The notes: a model not told the origin generated them from the sequence alone. Positions 9,313 through 18,799 are shown, counted from the first letter of the stretch. The stretch is 64,000 bases of DNA from Sediminibacterium sp. FEMGT703S (GCA_002786355.1 PGCO01000013.1:62001-126000); one strand, 5' to 3'. Numbers and translations: made by a program.

Positions 9313-10044
9313 CTATTGAATAGCAGCAGCCAATGTAGCATAGTCTACAATACCTTGTTTGCGCCAAGTCTCTTTCCCATTTTTAAACACGATGAATGTA
9401 GGCAGTCCTTCAGAACGCAATTGCTTCATCACTTCAATATCAATTCCACCATCTACTTTCACCAAACTAAACTGGGCACTTTTTTCTTTTTGTAATTGTT
9501 GTAATACTGGTTCCATCTTCACACATGGTGGGCACCATTCTGCACCAATATCTACTAAAATGGTTCCAGATTTTGTACTAGCATTAAATGCAGCCATACT
9601 CATTTCAGCACGAGTTGCTTTTGATTCTAGGGGTTTACCTTCCATTCGCCATGCAGAAATCCCCCCTTTTAAGTTACTCACCTCTTTAAATCCATTTTGC
9701 TTCATCCAATTCATTGCTTCTGCACTTCTTACGCCAGATGCACAATAAACCAATACTGGTTTAGCTTTATCAATATGTTGCACCCTGTCTGCGAATTCAC
9801 GTTCATCTAGCCAATTGGCTTGTAAAGCATTATTGAAATGCCCTCCTTGATACTCTCCGGCAGTTCTAACATCCAGTATTTGAATACCAGGCAATTTCAT
9901 TTTTTGTTCAAAAGCAGTTACTGAAATGGATCCACCCAATTGAGCTATTTCATTCGACTCAGCAGAAACGGCCGATTCACTAGGTGCTGAATTACAAGCA
10001 AGGACTGTAAAAAAAAGTGCGAAACTAAAAAAAGTAGTTTTCAT
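9313..10044 (-). CDS. Lipoprotein with rhodanese and thioredoxin domains
   Basis: 243 residues. A lipoprotein signal ends in the lipobox TVLAC (Cys17). It is followed by a rhodanese domain (about 38-135) whose active loop is C101-A-S-G-V-R and a thioredoxin domain (about 145-243) with W170-C-P-P-C174 and the cis-Pro loop EGLPTF. Both redox cysteines are intact, so a sulfur-relay or disulfide role at the periplasmic face is likely. Each domain is well known and the combination is seen in Bacteroidota, but the substrate is not known. Its start codon lies 2 bases after the LysM gene stop, the last gene of a long minus-strand run. Confidence 0.85.
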   Translation of the reverse strand: MKTTFFSFALFFTVLACNSAPSESAVSAESNEIAQLGGSISVTAFEQKMKLPGIQILDVRTAGEYQGGHFNNALQANWLDEREFADRVQHIDKAKPVLVYCASGVRSAEAMNWMKQNGFKEVSNLKGGISAWRMEGKPLESKATRAEMSMAAFNASTKSGTILVDIGAEWCPPCVKMEPVLQQLQKEKSAQFSLVKVDGGIDIEVMKQLRSEGLPTFIVFKNGKETWRKQGIVDYATLAAAIQ

Positions 10045-10045
10045 A

Positions 10046-11164
10046 TTATTGTAAATAAGTGATATTAACTGTAAAGGGAGTATCTGATTTACCTAACGCA
10101 GCAGCTGTTGCATTACTTACCCGCATTAATAATGCAGGTGCGCCTTTTATTTCAGGAACAGGACCTAGCACTCTTGCACATACTGTTTTGTTATCTGACG
10201 TAGTAATCCTTACAATGGTCCCAGGTAAAACATCATTTAACAAAGCATAAAATTTTCGATTAGAAAACCCACTTGTCGATTTAAAAATCCCTACATCGCC
10301 TGCTTTATTAATTTTGTTTTTTGATAATTGTTCCATTTCAAAAATCAACCCGAAATACCCTTCATCGTTCGTTTTTGGCGTATAATTCACATTATCATCA
10401 TTAATACGATACTCTGTTGGAGGAGGCTGATTCGATTGCTTAAATTGTTCAACCGGAACAGGTGGGGGTACAATATTGGCAGCAGCTTCTTCTTTTTTCT
10501 TTGCTTTATCGGCGGCTACTTTTGCAAAAAATTTATCAGATTCTGTTAGAGGTTTCATCACCCCATTTTTTAACTCTCGAACCCCATCTACTGCTGCATC
10601 CATAATATTCGGATCTTTTAATGGGGGTATTTCCTGGACTACAGGCTTGCCAACTACAGGCGGCTTTATGAATACTTGAGCATTAGGAGACGTAGCATCT
10701 GCGTTCATTGCAGCCAGTTTGGATCCTCCAATGAAGCCAACTATCAATTCCTGGCCACTTGCAACAGCGTCAGTACTTAGATTATTCCATTCTCGTAATT
10801 GAGCTAATGGAACTTTAAAAAATCGTTGGCTTATTCTAAATAAGTTTTCGCCCCTTCCAGCAATATGATAAACTGGCTCACTTGATGAAGACTCTTGTTG
10901 TTGCACCAGGTTTTCTTGAGACAAAGGGATTTTTAGTTTAACGCCCATTGATAAAACAGCATTTGGATTTATTCGATTGTACGCTGCTATTTGCTTGGGA
11001 GTTGCCCCGTAAATTCTACTTAAAACGGATAAGGTTTCTTTACCCTTTACGGTATGATTGATGTAAAGATTACCAGTATTGCCTGATGCAATTAATTGCT
11101 CTTGCGCATTCGCTACATGAATCAAACAAGTAACGATAAAAAATAAATATTTCTTCAGGTACAT
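10046..11164 (-). CDS. LysM-repeat protein with C-terminal RlpA-like domain
   Basis: About 372 residues from the ATG at 11164. A start at 11209 would run into the preceding gene and bury the signal peptide. Signal peptide 1-20 ends near VANAQ. Two LysM repeats follow (about 30-78 and 90-136), which bind peptidoglycan. Then comes a proline-rich linker, and a C-terminal region (about 275-372, GDVGIFKSTSGFSNRKFYAL...VNITYLQ) that resembles a double-psi barrel as in RlpA/septal-ring lipoproteins; this last match is tentative. No obvious catalytic residues. Probably a periplasmic cell-wall-binding protein. Confidence 0.78.
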   Translation of the reverse strand: MYLKKYLFFIVTCLIHVANAQEQLIASGNTGNLYINHTVKGKETLSVLSRIYGATPKQIAAYNRINPNAVLSMGVKLKIPLSQENLVQQQESSSSEPVYHIAGRGENLFRISQRFFKVPLAQLREWNNLSTDAVASGQELIVGFIGGSKLAAMNADATSPNAQVFIKPPVVGKPVVQEIPPLKDPNIMDAAVDGVRELKNGVMKPLTESDKFFAKVAADKAKKKEEAAANIVPPPVPVEQFKQSNQPPPTEYRINDDNVNYTPKTNDEGYFGLIFEMEQLSKNKINKAGDVGIFKSTSGFSNRKFYALLNDVLPGTIVRITTSDNKTVCARVLGPVPEIKGAPALLMRVSNATAAALGKSDTPFTVNITYLQ

Positions 11165-11187
11165 GATTTTAAAAATAGATTGTAAAG

Positions 11188-12543
11188 TTAATCTTTTAAT
11201 ATTCTCCATTCAGCAGGATAATAATTATTGATTCTATTGGGTAAAACTTTAACTAACCCAAGAACAACCCCCTCGTATACCACCCAATTCCACCCTAGCG
11301 TAGCTTGAATAGGGGTAAAAATGGCTCTTTTTAAAAATAATAATGCTTGTTCTTTATTCACTTCTAAAAAAGCTATCCCATTTTTAGGTAATGTAGAAAC
11401 AGCCCATTCATGAGAGGGAATCAGGTCTTTCCCTTTAAATTCACCAATTTCTATTCCAGCTCTTTTTATATATAACCTTGAAGCCAATTCTTGAATAGTA
11501 GTAAAAAATTTGGCTGGTACCCTTCTGATAGAATTACTTTGTTTAAAATAAGCCGCATCAACGTCATTTTGAATAAAAGGCGTTAGGGCCAATAATTCGG
11601 TTTTGGAAAGCTTAGTTAACGCAACCTCTTTTAAATGACTATAATGATTATTTGTTTGTTTAAATGCTGCCAAGTAAAACCCTTCCCCTTTTACCAAATT
11701 AGGATAAAAACGATATCCCCATGCTTGATGTTGAGGCGATTGAGTTGCGATAATATTCCAAGAAGATTCAATGTTGATTGAGCAAGATGCTAATTGTAGA
11801 TCTTTTACCAACCAATCTGCAATTGCTTCATCTTCTTGAACAGAATAAGAACAAGTTGAATAAATCAAAATTCCATCCTGTTTTAAACAGGGCAAAATTG
11901 CAGACAAAATTCTTTCTTGTCTTTGACTACAATGCAAAACGTTTTGCTCACTCCATTCTTCTATAGCTAGCTTATCTTTTCTAAATAATCCACTTCCACT
12001 ACAGGGCGCATCCACTATTATCACATCAAAATAACCGGAAAAATCTTTAAAATGCTCAGGGTCATTATTGGTTACTACTATATTTGGCAAACCCCACTTG
12101 GTTGTGTTTTCTACCAAGATGGCAGCTCGAGATTTAATGACTTCATTGCTGACTACCAATCCTTCACTAAATATAGATGCCAATAAAGTTGTTTTACCCC
12201 CTGGAGCCGCACATAAATCTAATACTTTAAGCCCTTGTTTAGTACCTGGAATTAATTGATCAATTGCATGTTGTAAAAACATAGAACTGGCTTCCTGTAC
12301 ATAATATGCTCCTGCATGAAACAATGGATCCATTGTAAAAGAAGGTCGTTCTTTTAAATAAAATGCATCCTTACACCAAGGCACTGGAGCATCTTTAATT
12401 GTTTCTAAAGCAAGACTGGGTTTGAATGGATTTAAACGGATACTTGTTACTTGCTCCCCTGATGCATGTACCGCTTCAAATGCTGCTTTATCAAAGCCTT
12501 TCACATTTGCTAATGAATCAATCAATTGCTTAGGTAAATCCAC
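11188..12543 (-). CDS. RsmB/RsmF-type rRNA cytosine-5 methyltransferase
   Basis: Methylates cytosine C5 in RNA, most likely 16S rRNA. The 451-residue protein has the NOL1/NOP2/Sun pattern: LDLCAAPGGKTTLL (108-121) for SAM, DAPCSGSG (178-185) with one catalytic Cys and STCSYS with the nucleophile near Cys231. The C-terminal portion (about 330-451, including IEIGEFKGKDLIPSHEWA) resembles the PUA-like RNA-binding part of RsmF rather than the NusB-like N-terminus of RsmB, which is absent. I therefore favour RsmF-like. It follows pntB by 2 bases. Confidence 0.88.
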   Translation of the reverse strand: MDLPKQLIDSLANVKGFDKAAFEAVHASGEQVTSIRLNPFKPSLALETIKDAPVPWCKDAFYLKERPSFTMDPLFHAGAYYVQEASSMFLQHAIDQLIPGTKQGLKVLDLCAAPGGKTTLLASIFSEGLVVSNEVIKSRAAILVENTTKWGLPNIVVTNNDPEHFKDFSGYFDVIIVDAPCSGSGLFRKDKLAIEEWSEQNVLHCSQRQERILSAILPCLKQDGILIYSTCSYSVQEDEAIADWLVKDLQLASCSINIESSWNIIATQSPQHQAWGYRFYPNLVKGEGFYLAAFKQTNNHYSHLKEVALTKLSKTELLALTPFIQNDVDAAYFKQSNSIRRVPAKFFTTIQELASRLYIKRAGIEIGEFKGKDLIPSHEWAVSTLPKNGIAFLEVNKEQALLFLKRAIFTPIQATLGWNWVVYEGVVLGLVKVLPNRINNYYPAEWRILKD

Positions 12544-12545
12544 TA

Positions 12546-13973
12546 TTAGATAGCTTTTATTTCTGCAACTAATTTTTGCAATGCTGCTTTAGCATCACCA
12601 AATAACATGGATGTCTTTGGCTGAAAAAACAAAGCATTTTCAATGCCTGCATAACCGGGCTTCATGCTGCGTTTATTTACAATAACTGTTTTAGCCTGCT
12701 CAACTTCTAAAATAGGCATACCATAAATAGGCGAGGCTGGATCGGTTTTGGCGGCTGGATTTACAACATCATTGGCTCCTAAAATTAACACTACATCGGT
12801 TGTTTTAAATTCGTTATTAGCATCTTCCATTTCTAATAATGCATCATAGTTCACATCTGCTTCAGCTAATAAAACATTCATATGGCCAGGCATTCTCCCG
12901 GCCACTGGATGAATGGCATATTTAACTTCTACCCCTTTTTCTTCTAACAATTGTTCTAATTCATGACAAATATGTTGCGCTTGCGCAACAGCTAGTCCAT
13001 ACCCAGGAACAATCATTACTTTAGTAGCATAACTCATACAAACAGCTGCATCACTGATAGAAATCTCTTTAAAGCTTCCAGTAACGGCTTGTTGTTCCCC
13101 TTTTGATGAGGCTCCAAATGAACCAAGTAAAACGTTCATTAAACTTCTATTCATTGCCTTGCACATCAAAATAGTTAAGAGTGTGCCTGCAGCACCAACC
13201 AATATTCCTCCAGTTAACATGACTTGGTTATCGTATAAAAATCCACCACAAGCTGCCGCAACGCCTGTAAAAGAATTTAAGAGGGAAATCACTACCGGCA
13301 TATCTGCTCCCCCAATTGGTAATACAAATAACACACCATACAAAACAGCTGCTGCAGTTATAATATAAAACCAATAATAATTGGTAATGGTAATATTGTA
13401 AGTCAAATAAGTAGCAACTCCAATAATGGCCAACAGTAAAATATTGTTAGCCATCTGCTGTCCATTAAAAGCAAAATCTTTTACTGAACCATTGAGTTTT
13501 CCCCAAGCAATCATACTGCCTGCAAAAGAAATTGTGCCAATAATTAAACCTGCAAAAATGATGAGCAAAGTAGCTCCATCTAAACTACCTGGTGCAGCAT
13601 ACAAATCATTATCTGTAAATAATGGATGAGTTAAATGTTGAAATTCAATAATTGAAATTAATGCTGCACATGCCCCTCCCATTCCATTAAATAAGCTGAC
13701 CATTTCTGGCATGGAAGTCATTTTTACTTTCTTAGCAGCAAGGGTTCCAGCTATAGTCCCTACCGCTAACCCACCAAAAATCCATCCATAATTCCCAAGC
13801 TTAACTCCATCTTTACTGTATAAAAAAATGGTCCCCAGTATAGCAATAGCCATACCTGCTGCGGCCACCCAATTTCCCTTTCTGGCTGTATCAGGATGAG
13901 ATAGCATTTTAAGCCCTACAATAAAACTGACAGAGCCTAATAAATAACAGAGTGTAAGCAAATTTATTTCCAT
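12546..13973 (-). CDS. pntB: NAD(P) transhydrogenase subunit beta
   Basis: Proton-translocating transhydrogenase subunit, 475 residues. The N-terminal half has about eight to nine membrane helices that carry protons. The C-terminal domain (about 300-475) binds NADP(H), with VMIVPGYGLAVAQAQ, HPVAGRMPGHMNVLLAEA and LILGANDVVNPAA. It reduces NADP+ with NADH at the cost of proton-motive force. It lies 1 base after pntAB, and the three pnt genes form the split-alpha form (PntAA, PntAB, PntB) common in Bacteroidota and alphaproteobacteria. Confidence 0.95.
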   Translation of the reverse strand: MEINLLTLCYLLGSVSFIVGLKMLSHPDTARKGNWVAAAGMAIAILGTIFLYSKDGVKLGNYGWIFGGLAVGTIAGTLAAKKVKMTSMPEMVSLFNGMGGACAALISIIEFQHLTHPLFTDNDLYAAPGSLDGATLLIIFAGLIIGTISFAGSMIAWGKLNGSVKDFAFNGQQMANNILLLAIIGVATYLTYNITITNYYWFYIITAAAVLYGVLFVLPIGGADMPVVISLLNSFTGVAAACGGFLYDNQVMLTGGILVGAAGTLLTILMCKAMNRSLMNVLLGSFGASSKGEQQAVTGSFKEISISDAAVCMSYATKVMIVPGYGLAVAQAQHICHELEQLLEEKGVEVKYAIHPVAGRMPGHMNVLLAEADVNYDALLEMEDANNEFKTTDVVLILGANDVVNPAAKTDPASPIYGMPILEVEQAKTVIVNKRSMKPGYAGIENALFFQPKTSMLFGDAKAALQKLVAEIKAI

Positions 13974-13974
13974 C

Positions 13975-14292
13975 TTATTTTTTCTTCTTAAACATTTCCA
14001 ACATTCTATCGGTAACTACAAATCCGCCAACCACATTTAATGTACCCAACACAACTGCTAAAAATCCAATTATCAATGCTACCATATCATCAGGTTCTAC
14101 CTCCCCCATCACAATGATTGCCCCAATGATTACTACTCCATGTATTGCATTTGCGCCACTCATTAAAGGCGTATGCAGCACACTTGGCACACGACCAATC
14201 ACTTCTATTCCTAAAAAAATTGACAGGATAACAATATAAATTATTTCTATATGCTCGTGTATATATGCTAAAACTGTATTCATACAAACCAT
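13975..14292 (-). CDS. pntAB: NAD(P) transhydrogenase subunit alpha part 2
   Basis: 105 residues with three membrane segments, which in E. coli form the C-terminal part of PntA. Typical segments are FLGIEVIGRVPSVLHTPLMSGANAIHG and the final helix ending VVTDRMLEMFKKKK. Two starts are possible, 14292 (MVCMNT) or 14283 (MNTVLAYIHE). The second matches family N-termini a little better, the first abuts the pntAA stop at 14293. Central membrane component of the proton channel together with PntB. Confidence 0.92.
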   Translation of the reverse strand: MVCMNTVLAYIHEHIEIIYIVILSIFLGIEVIGRVPSVLHTPLMSGANAIHGVVIIGAIIVMGEVEPDDMVALIIGFLAVVLGTLNVVGGFVVTDRMLEMFKKKK

Positions 14293-15420
14293 TTATGCTG
14301 TAAGTAATGATTGAATACGATCGTTTACAACTGCTCCATCGTGGGCCATGCAACAACCTTTAACGATATCGTCTTCAAAATTTAAATTGATTTGTCCTTC
14401 TTTAGTCAAAATCAATTGTAAGAAATTAAACACATTTTTACCATACACTTTACTTGCATCAGCTGGCATATCCGAGGCCAATTGACTATTACCCACTAAA
14501 GTAACTCCATGTAATTGAATGATGGCATTGTTTTGAACTCCAAAAACATTCCCCCCTGTTGATGCTGCTAAGTCTATTACAACAGCGCCAGGTTTCATTA
14601 ATTTGAGCATATTTTCATCAATCAATAATGGAGCGGGCTTGCCTTGCAATTGAGCAGTTGCAATAATCACATCTGATTTAGCAACTGATAGGGCTAATCT
14701 TTCTTTTTGTTTTTGCTTAAATTCAGGCGTTTGCTCTACCGCATATCCACCAGCTGCTGAAGCGTCAGCTGCACCTTCTACTTCAATAAACTTAGCACCT
14801 AAACTCATCACTTCCTCTTTTACAGCAGCACGAGTATCGGATACTTCTACTACTGCACCTAACCGTTTAGCGGTTGCAACGGCTTGCAGGCCCGCAACGC
14901 CAGCACCCAATACCATTAATTTTGCTGGAGGAATACTTCCAGCAGCGGTCATGAACATAGGAAAATAACGAGGTAACAAATCGGCTGCTTTTAGTACTGC
15001 CTTATACCCTGCGATATTGGCCTGACTGCTCAATACATCCATAGATTGTGCTCGCGTTGTTCTAGGTATCATATCTAAACTAAAAACAGTAACCCCTTTA
15101 GCTGCCCATTCATTCATTAATGAATAATTAAATAATGGCTGAAAAACACCTATTAGAACAGCCCCTTTTTGAATCTTTAATAGATCGTCATTAGGTATTG
15201 CCCAATAGCACAATAAAATATGGGCAGAAGATAAAAGAGAATTTCTATCTGTAATTTTTGCACCTGCCTCAGTATAAGTGTCATTATTTGCAAATGCACG
15301 AACACCAGCATCCATTTCAACCATCACTTCAATTCCTTGCTTAACCAATACGGCCAGCTGTTCAGGCAACATTGCCACTCTATTTTCTCCTATAGGTTCT
15401 TTCAGGATGCCAATTATCAT
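14293..15420 (-). CDS. pntAA: NAD(P) transhydrogenase subunit alpha part 1
   Basis: 375 residues, the soluble NAD(H)-binding domain of the transhydrogenase. It is related to alanine dehydrogenase. Start MIIGILKEPIGENRVAMLPEQ is the family signature. The Rossmann region is VLGAGVAGLQAVATAKRLGA near 170. VIIATAQLQGKPAPLLI marks the second domain. The product is split from the membrane part (PntAB) that follows directly. It has a start 17 bases downstream of the methyltransferase stop. Confidence 0.95.
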   Translation of the reverse strand: MIIGILKEPIGENRVAMLPEQLAVLVKQGIEVMVEMDAGVRAFANNDTYTEAGAKITDRNSLLSSAHILLCYWAIPNDDLLKIQKGAVLIGVFQPLFNYSLMNEWAAKGVTVFSLDMIPRTTRAQSMDVLSSQANIAGYKAVLKAADLLPRYFPMFMTAAGSIPPAKLMVLGAGVAGLQAVATAKRLGAVVEVSDTRAAVKEEVMSLGAKFIEVEGAADASAAGGYAVEQTPEFKQKQKERLALSVAKSDVIIATAQLQGKPAPLLIDENMLKLMKPGAVVIDLAASTGGNVFGVQNNAIIQLHGVTLVGNSQLASDMPADASKVYGKNVFNFLQLILTKEGQINLNFEDDIVKGCCMAHDGAVVNDRIQSLLTA

Positions 15421-15437
15421 GTATGTAAGTTAATTCA

Positions 15438-16235
15438 TTAAAACTGAACAATAAAATGCTGCTTTTCTTTTTGTTCTTTTCTAAAAAAAACCAAACCGAT
15501 AAAAAATAAATCAATAGTTAAAGTAACTGTTTCGTCTTCTTTGATTGCCGCCCAAGCTTGTTCCATTTCTTTACTCCAATGAATATCATCGAAAATTAAT
15601 ACAGAATGCTCATGCAAATAGGGCTTCATCATATTAAAGTAACGAAGGGTAGGTTCGTATCTATGATTACCATCAATAAAAACAAAATCAAGGGATTGAT
15701 TTTTGTGAAGCACATTCGCTAGCGTATCGTCAAAATTACCCACCACTTGTTCAATATTATGTAAACCAATATGCTGAAAATGGCGATGGGCTTGTTGGGC
15801 AATTTCAGGTGCACCTTCCATTGTTATTACCCGAGACTGCATATTAGCAGCTGCCAAATAACTAGTTGTTATTCCTAGTGAAGTGCCTAACTCTAGTATC
15901 GTTTTAGGCGCAAAATGATTAACTAGCCTGAATAACAATTGTCCAAATTTTTTAGGCTTTAAAGCAGATTTTGCAATGGAAGAAATGCTTCTTGAATTGG
16001 CTGCATTTAAACGAGACCCTGCACCAAAATCAGCTACAGTAATTACCGTATTATTAAACTTAAGCTCTTCTCTTGCCGCTTCAATTAAAGGAAAAATATA
16101 AAAGTTTCGATCATCTATCAATACTTTATCAATTAACTCAAAAACGAATGGAGAGTGCACCCCATGTCCCTTTGAATTGGAAGATTTTATCCAATAATGC
16201 ATATAACGTAAGCCAAGCTGAATAGGTGAATACAT
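15438..16235 (-). CDS. Class I SAM-dependent methyltransferase
   Basis: 265 residues. The Rossmann-type SAM site is TILELGTSLGITTSYLAAA (about 105-122), with the acidic residue after strand 2 in ITMEGAPE and the strand-4 motif DFVFIDGNHRYEPTLRYF. These resemble O-methyltransferase/Methyltransf_24 proteins. An N-terminal segment of about 60 residues (HYWIKSSNSKGHGVHSPFVFELID) is conserved in Bacteroidota homologues. The acceptor is unknown. Its start overlaps the stop of the membrane-protein gene by 1 base, indicating translational coupling. Confidence 0.78.
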   Translation of the reverse strand: MYSPIQLGLRYMHYWIKSSNSKGHGVHSPFVFELIDKVLIDDRNFYIFPLIEAAREELKFNNTVITVADFGAGSRLNAANSRSISSIAKSALKPKKFGQLLFRLVNHFAPKTILELGTSLGITTSYLAAANMQSRVITMEGAPEIAQQAHRHFQHIGLHNIEQVVGNFDDTLANVLHKNQSLDFVFIDGNHRYEPTLRYFNMMKPYLHEHSVLIFDDIHWSKEMEQAWAAIKEDETVTLTIDLFFIGLVFFRKEQKEKQHFIVQF

Positions 16236-16711
16236 TATGGTTGAATTTTATTTATGGGAAGCCATTTCTTTAGCCAAAAAAGAGCGTATACGAATGAAAA
16301 CCAACTTAGAAAATGAGCGGATTTCAATATCCAATTGATCAAATCGAAGTCGGGCAATTCGGTAAAAACTAAATAATAAACCATTACGCCTAAGCTAAAC
16401 CATAAGCTCTTTCTAAAAAAAGGAATGGCAAAACACAAAGGAAGAATGATCGAAAGAATAACTCTTAACACCGACTCATCTATATAATTTAACCAGAATT
16501 GGTTAATGGATTGGCCACTATTGAGTGATCGCAAAAATTGTATTAATCCAATCAACACCCGTATTTGATAGAGCGCATAAATCAGCAATAAAAAATTCAT
16601 TACTTGTAATATGCTTTTACTATACAAGCTTCTTAAATTGTTTGTAGATACTACAGAGGCAATTATTAGAAATGGAATGAATAATAAATAGAGAAAGGGA
16701 ATAAGTTGCAT
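16235..16711 (-). CDS. Hypothetical membrane protein
   Basis: I do not recognise this protein. About 158 residues from the ATG at 16711; the longer reading from 16735 overlaps folA. Strongly hydrophobic, with about four membrane helices (about 5-22, 38-58, 80-98 and 103-118) and a fifth near 132-148. It ends in KKWLPINKIQP. No catalytic motif is visible. It lies 2 bases after folA and is coupled to the following methyltransferase, so it is probably translated with them, but no functional link is shown. Confidence 0.65.
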   Translation of the reverse strand: MQLIPFLYLLFIPFLIIASVVSTNNLRSLYSKSILQVMNFLLLIYALYQIRVLIGLIQFLRSLNSGQSINQFWLNYIDESVLRVILSIILPLCFAIPFFRKSLWFSLGVMVYYLVFTELPDFDLINWILKSAHFLSWFSFVYALFWLKKWLPINKIQP

Positions 16712-16713
16712 GA

Positions 16714-17211
16714 CTATGAATGCTTTTGCCAACATTGAAAACGATACGCATAAGGATGTTTAGCATCAACTTCTTTAGGATCATCCATGGTAAGTTTCCA
16801 AAGGTCTGTATCTAATGATGGAAAAAAAGTATCCCCTTCAATAATAGCGTCTACCCTTGTTAAATAAACTTTATGTGCATAGGGTAATGCTGCCGCATAC
16901 AATTCTCCACCACCGATAATAAATGATTCTTTATAATCATTTTCTGAAGCAATGCGCAAAGCATCTTCGAATGAGGAAGCTTTTTGAACCCCGTTAGCTT
17001 TCCAATCGGCTTGCCGAGTCACCACAATATTCAGCCGACCATTCAAAGGCTTACCCGACAAAGATTCAAAGGTTTTTCTTCCCATAATTACTGGCATTGC
17101 CCAAGTTGTTTGCTTAAAGAATTTCATATCATTAGGCAAATGCCAAAGCAATTGATTATTCAACCCAATGGCATTATTATTAGAGGCGGCAACTATTATT
17201 GATATAATCAT
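16714..17211 (-). CDS. folA: Dihydrofolate reductase
   Basis: NADPH-dependent reduction of dihydrofolate to tetrahydrofolate. From the ATG at 17211 (MIISIIVAASNNNAIGLNNQLLWHLPNDMKFFK) it has 165 residues, the normal bacterial length. Visible: the N-terminal strand and Met20-type loop, the catalytic acidic residue in LPNDMKFFK, the NADPH motif MGRKTFESL, and IIGGGELYAAALPYA. The start follows the thyA stop by 1 base, the common thyA-folA coupling, which returns the dihydrofolate made by ThyA to the active pool. Confidence 0.95.
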   Translation of the reverse strand: MIISIIVAASNNNAIGLNNQLLWHLPNDMKFFKQTTWAMPVIMGRKTFESLSGKPLNGRLNIVVTRQADWKANGVQKASSFEDALRIASENDYKESFIIGGGELYAAALPYAHKVYLTRVDAIIEGDTFFPSLDTDLWKLTMDDPKEVDAKHPYAYRFQCWQKHS

Positions 17212-17212
17212 A

Positions 17213-18007
17213 TTAAACAGCAACTGGTGCTTTTATTGCGGGATGGCACTGATAATTTTCCAAAGTAAAATCAGCAAAATCGAAATCAAAAATACTAGAA
17301 ACGGCTGGATTTAATTTCATAATTGGCAAAGGGTAAGGCTCCCTACTCAACTGTAAATTCACTTGTTCTAAATGATTATTGTAAATATGAACATCTCCAA
17401 AACTATGAACAAAATCTCCATATTGCAAACCAGTTACTTGGGCCATCATCATCGTTAGCAATGCATAAGATGCAATATTAAAAGGTACCCCTAGAAAAAC
17501 ATCAGCACTTCTTTGATACAATTGACAGCTTAATTTTCCATCTGCTACATAAAATTGGAACAAACTATGACAAGGCATTAATGCCATTTGACTAAGCTCT
17601 CCTACATTCCAGGCACTTACAATCATTCTTCTACTGTCTGGGTTGTGTTTGAGTTGATGTAAAACATCCGTAATTTGGTCAATTACTTTCCCATCAACAC
17701 CTTCCCAACTTCTCCATTGTTTCCCATATACCGGGCCAAGGTCACCATTTTCATTAGCCCATTCATTCCAAATACTCACTCCATGATCTGTCAAATACTT
17801 AGTATTGGTATCTCCTTTTAAAAACCAAAGTAATTCGTAAATAATACTCTTTAAATGTAATTTTTTTGTTGTTACTAGGGGAAATCCTTTTGCTAAATCA
17901 AAGCGCATTTGATAACCAAAGCAACTGATGGTACCTGTACCAGTTCGATCCGTTTTTGCTACCCCGTTGGCTAAAATATGTTTTAATAAATCATGATACT
18001 GTTGCAT
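17213..18007 (-). CDS. thyA: Thymidylate synthase
   Basis: Makes dTMP from dUMP with methylene-tetrahydrofolate. I choose the ATG at 18007 ([15 protein letters not shown]), which gives 264 residues, the E. coli length. The upstream in-frame start at 18052 would add 15 residues that cover a perfect hairpin. Motifs: [11 protein letters not shown] for phosphate, [11 protein letters not shown] with the catalytic Cys, and [22 protein letters not shown]. It heads the run thyA-folA-membrane protein-methyltransferase-pnt. Confidence 0.96.
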   Translation of the reverse strand: MQQYHDLLKHILANGVAKTDRTGTGTISCFGYQMRFDLAKGFPLVTTKKLHLKSIIYELLWFLKGDTNTKYLTDHGVSIWNEWANENGDLGPVYGKQWRSWEGVDGKVIDQITDVLHQLKHNPDSRRMIVSAWNVGELSQMALMPCHSLFQFYVADGKLSCQLYQRSADVFLGVPFNIASYALLTMMMAQVTGLQYGDFVHSFGDVHIYNNHLEQVNLQLSREPYPLPIMKLNPAVSSIFDFDFADFTLENYQCHPAIKAPVAV

Positions 18008-18024
18008 ACGCAAATTAACAACGA

Positions 18025-18047
18025 AATGGCCGCATTTTGCGGCCATT
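18025..18047 (-). other. Hairpin just ahead of thyA
   Basis: Nine-base perfect inverted repeat, AATGGCCGC and GCGGCCATT around the loop ATTTT. It ends 17 bases before the thyA start and lies between the outer-membrane gene (stop 18080) and thyA. No clean T-run follows on the minus strand, so it is either a weak terminator of the preceding gene or a leader element of thyA. Confidence 0.6.
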
Positions 18048-18079
18048 GACACTGCTGTGCAGAAATTGTGATTATTCCA

Positions 18080-18739
18080 TTATTTTTTTTGAATCAGTTT
18101 ATTAAAACTCAAAAACCAGCCCATATTACTAACATGCGTATCGAAGCTACCAAATTTACCCTGAACACTTAATCCAAAACCAATGCTACCGCGCAAAGAA
18201 AATTGATTAAAGCTGCTTCTTATCTCACTATTTACTCCCCCATTAAAACTATATTTTTGGACACTGCTATAAGTACTATACACTGCAGGCAAAGCAGCTT
18301 GCATAAAAAAAGCTGCTGAATTCCGTTTATTAAAGCTTAGATAATAACGAGTGATTGGTGTAATACCTAAATCAAAGTTATTGACCATTTCTTTTACTTG
18401 CATGGGAGATGGTATTCCTGGACCCGGTCCAATCACCATTGGATAGGTTTCGTAGTTTCTGCGTTCGGTATGGGCCCCGGCAATACCCATCACTCCAATC
18501 ATCCAATTCTGTTGAACAAATTTTCCATACATAGGGGCCAATAGGATACCGAGATTAGTATTCCCTTTTGTAATGGAGATATCGGTATAAGACCCCATCA
18601 TATCGGAGTAAACAGGAGAAATACCAATACCCCAAAAAGAGTTCCCTTTATTGAAATGCTGGTAAGTTGGTTTTTCAGTTTGAGCAAAGCCCAAATAAGC
18701 AATAGCTATCGATAACGAAAGCATCCATCCTTTCTTCAT
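18080..18739 (-). CDS. Secreted protein, probable outer-membrane beta-barrel
   Basis: I do not recognise a named family. 219 residues with a clear signal peptide (about 1-19, ending near LGFAQ). The mature part is rich in alternating hydrophobic strands and aromatic residues (GSIGFGLSVQGKFGSFDTHVSNMGWFLSFNKLIQKK at the end), as in small beta-barrels of the outer membrane. It is transcribed toward thyA; 72 bases with a hairpin separate them. Confidence 0.65.
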   Translation of the reverse strand: MKKGWMLSLSIAIAYLGFAQTEKPTYQHFNKGNSFWGIGISPVYSDMMGSYTDISITKGNTNLGILLAPMYGKFVQQNWMIGVMGIAGAHTERRNYETYPMVIGPGPGIPSPMQVKEMVNNFDLGITPITRYYLSFNKRNSAAFFMQAALPAVYSTYSSVQKYSFNGGVNSEIRSSFNQFSLRGSIGFGLSVQGKFGSFDTHVSNMGWFLSFNKLIQKK

Positions 18740-18799
18740 AAACTTTTTTTTATATAAGAGTCTAAAAAAGAAAAAACTGTTGCACCATTCAAATAAAAA

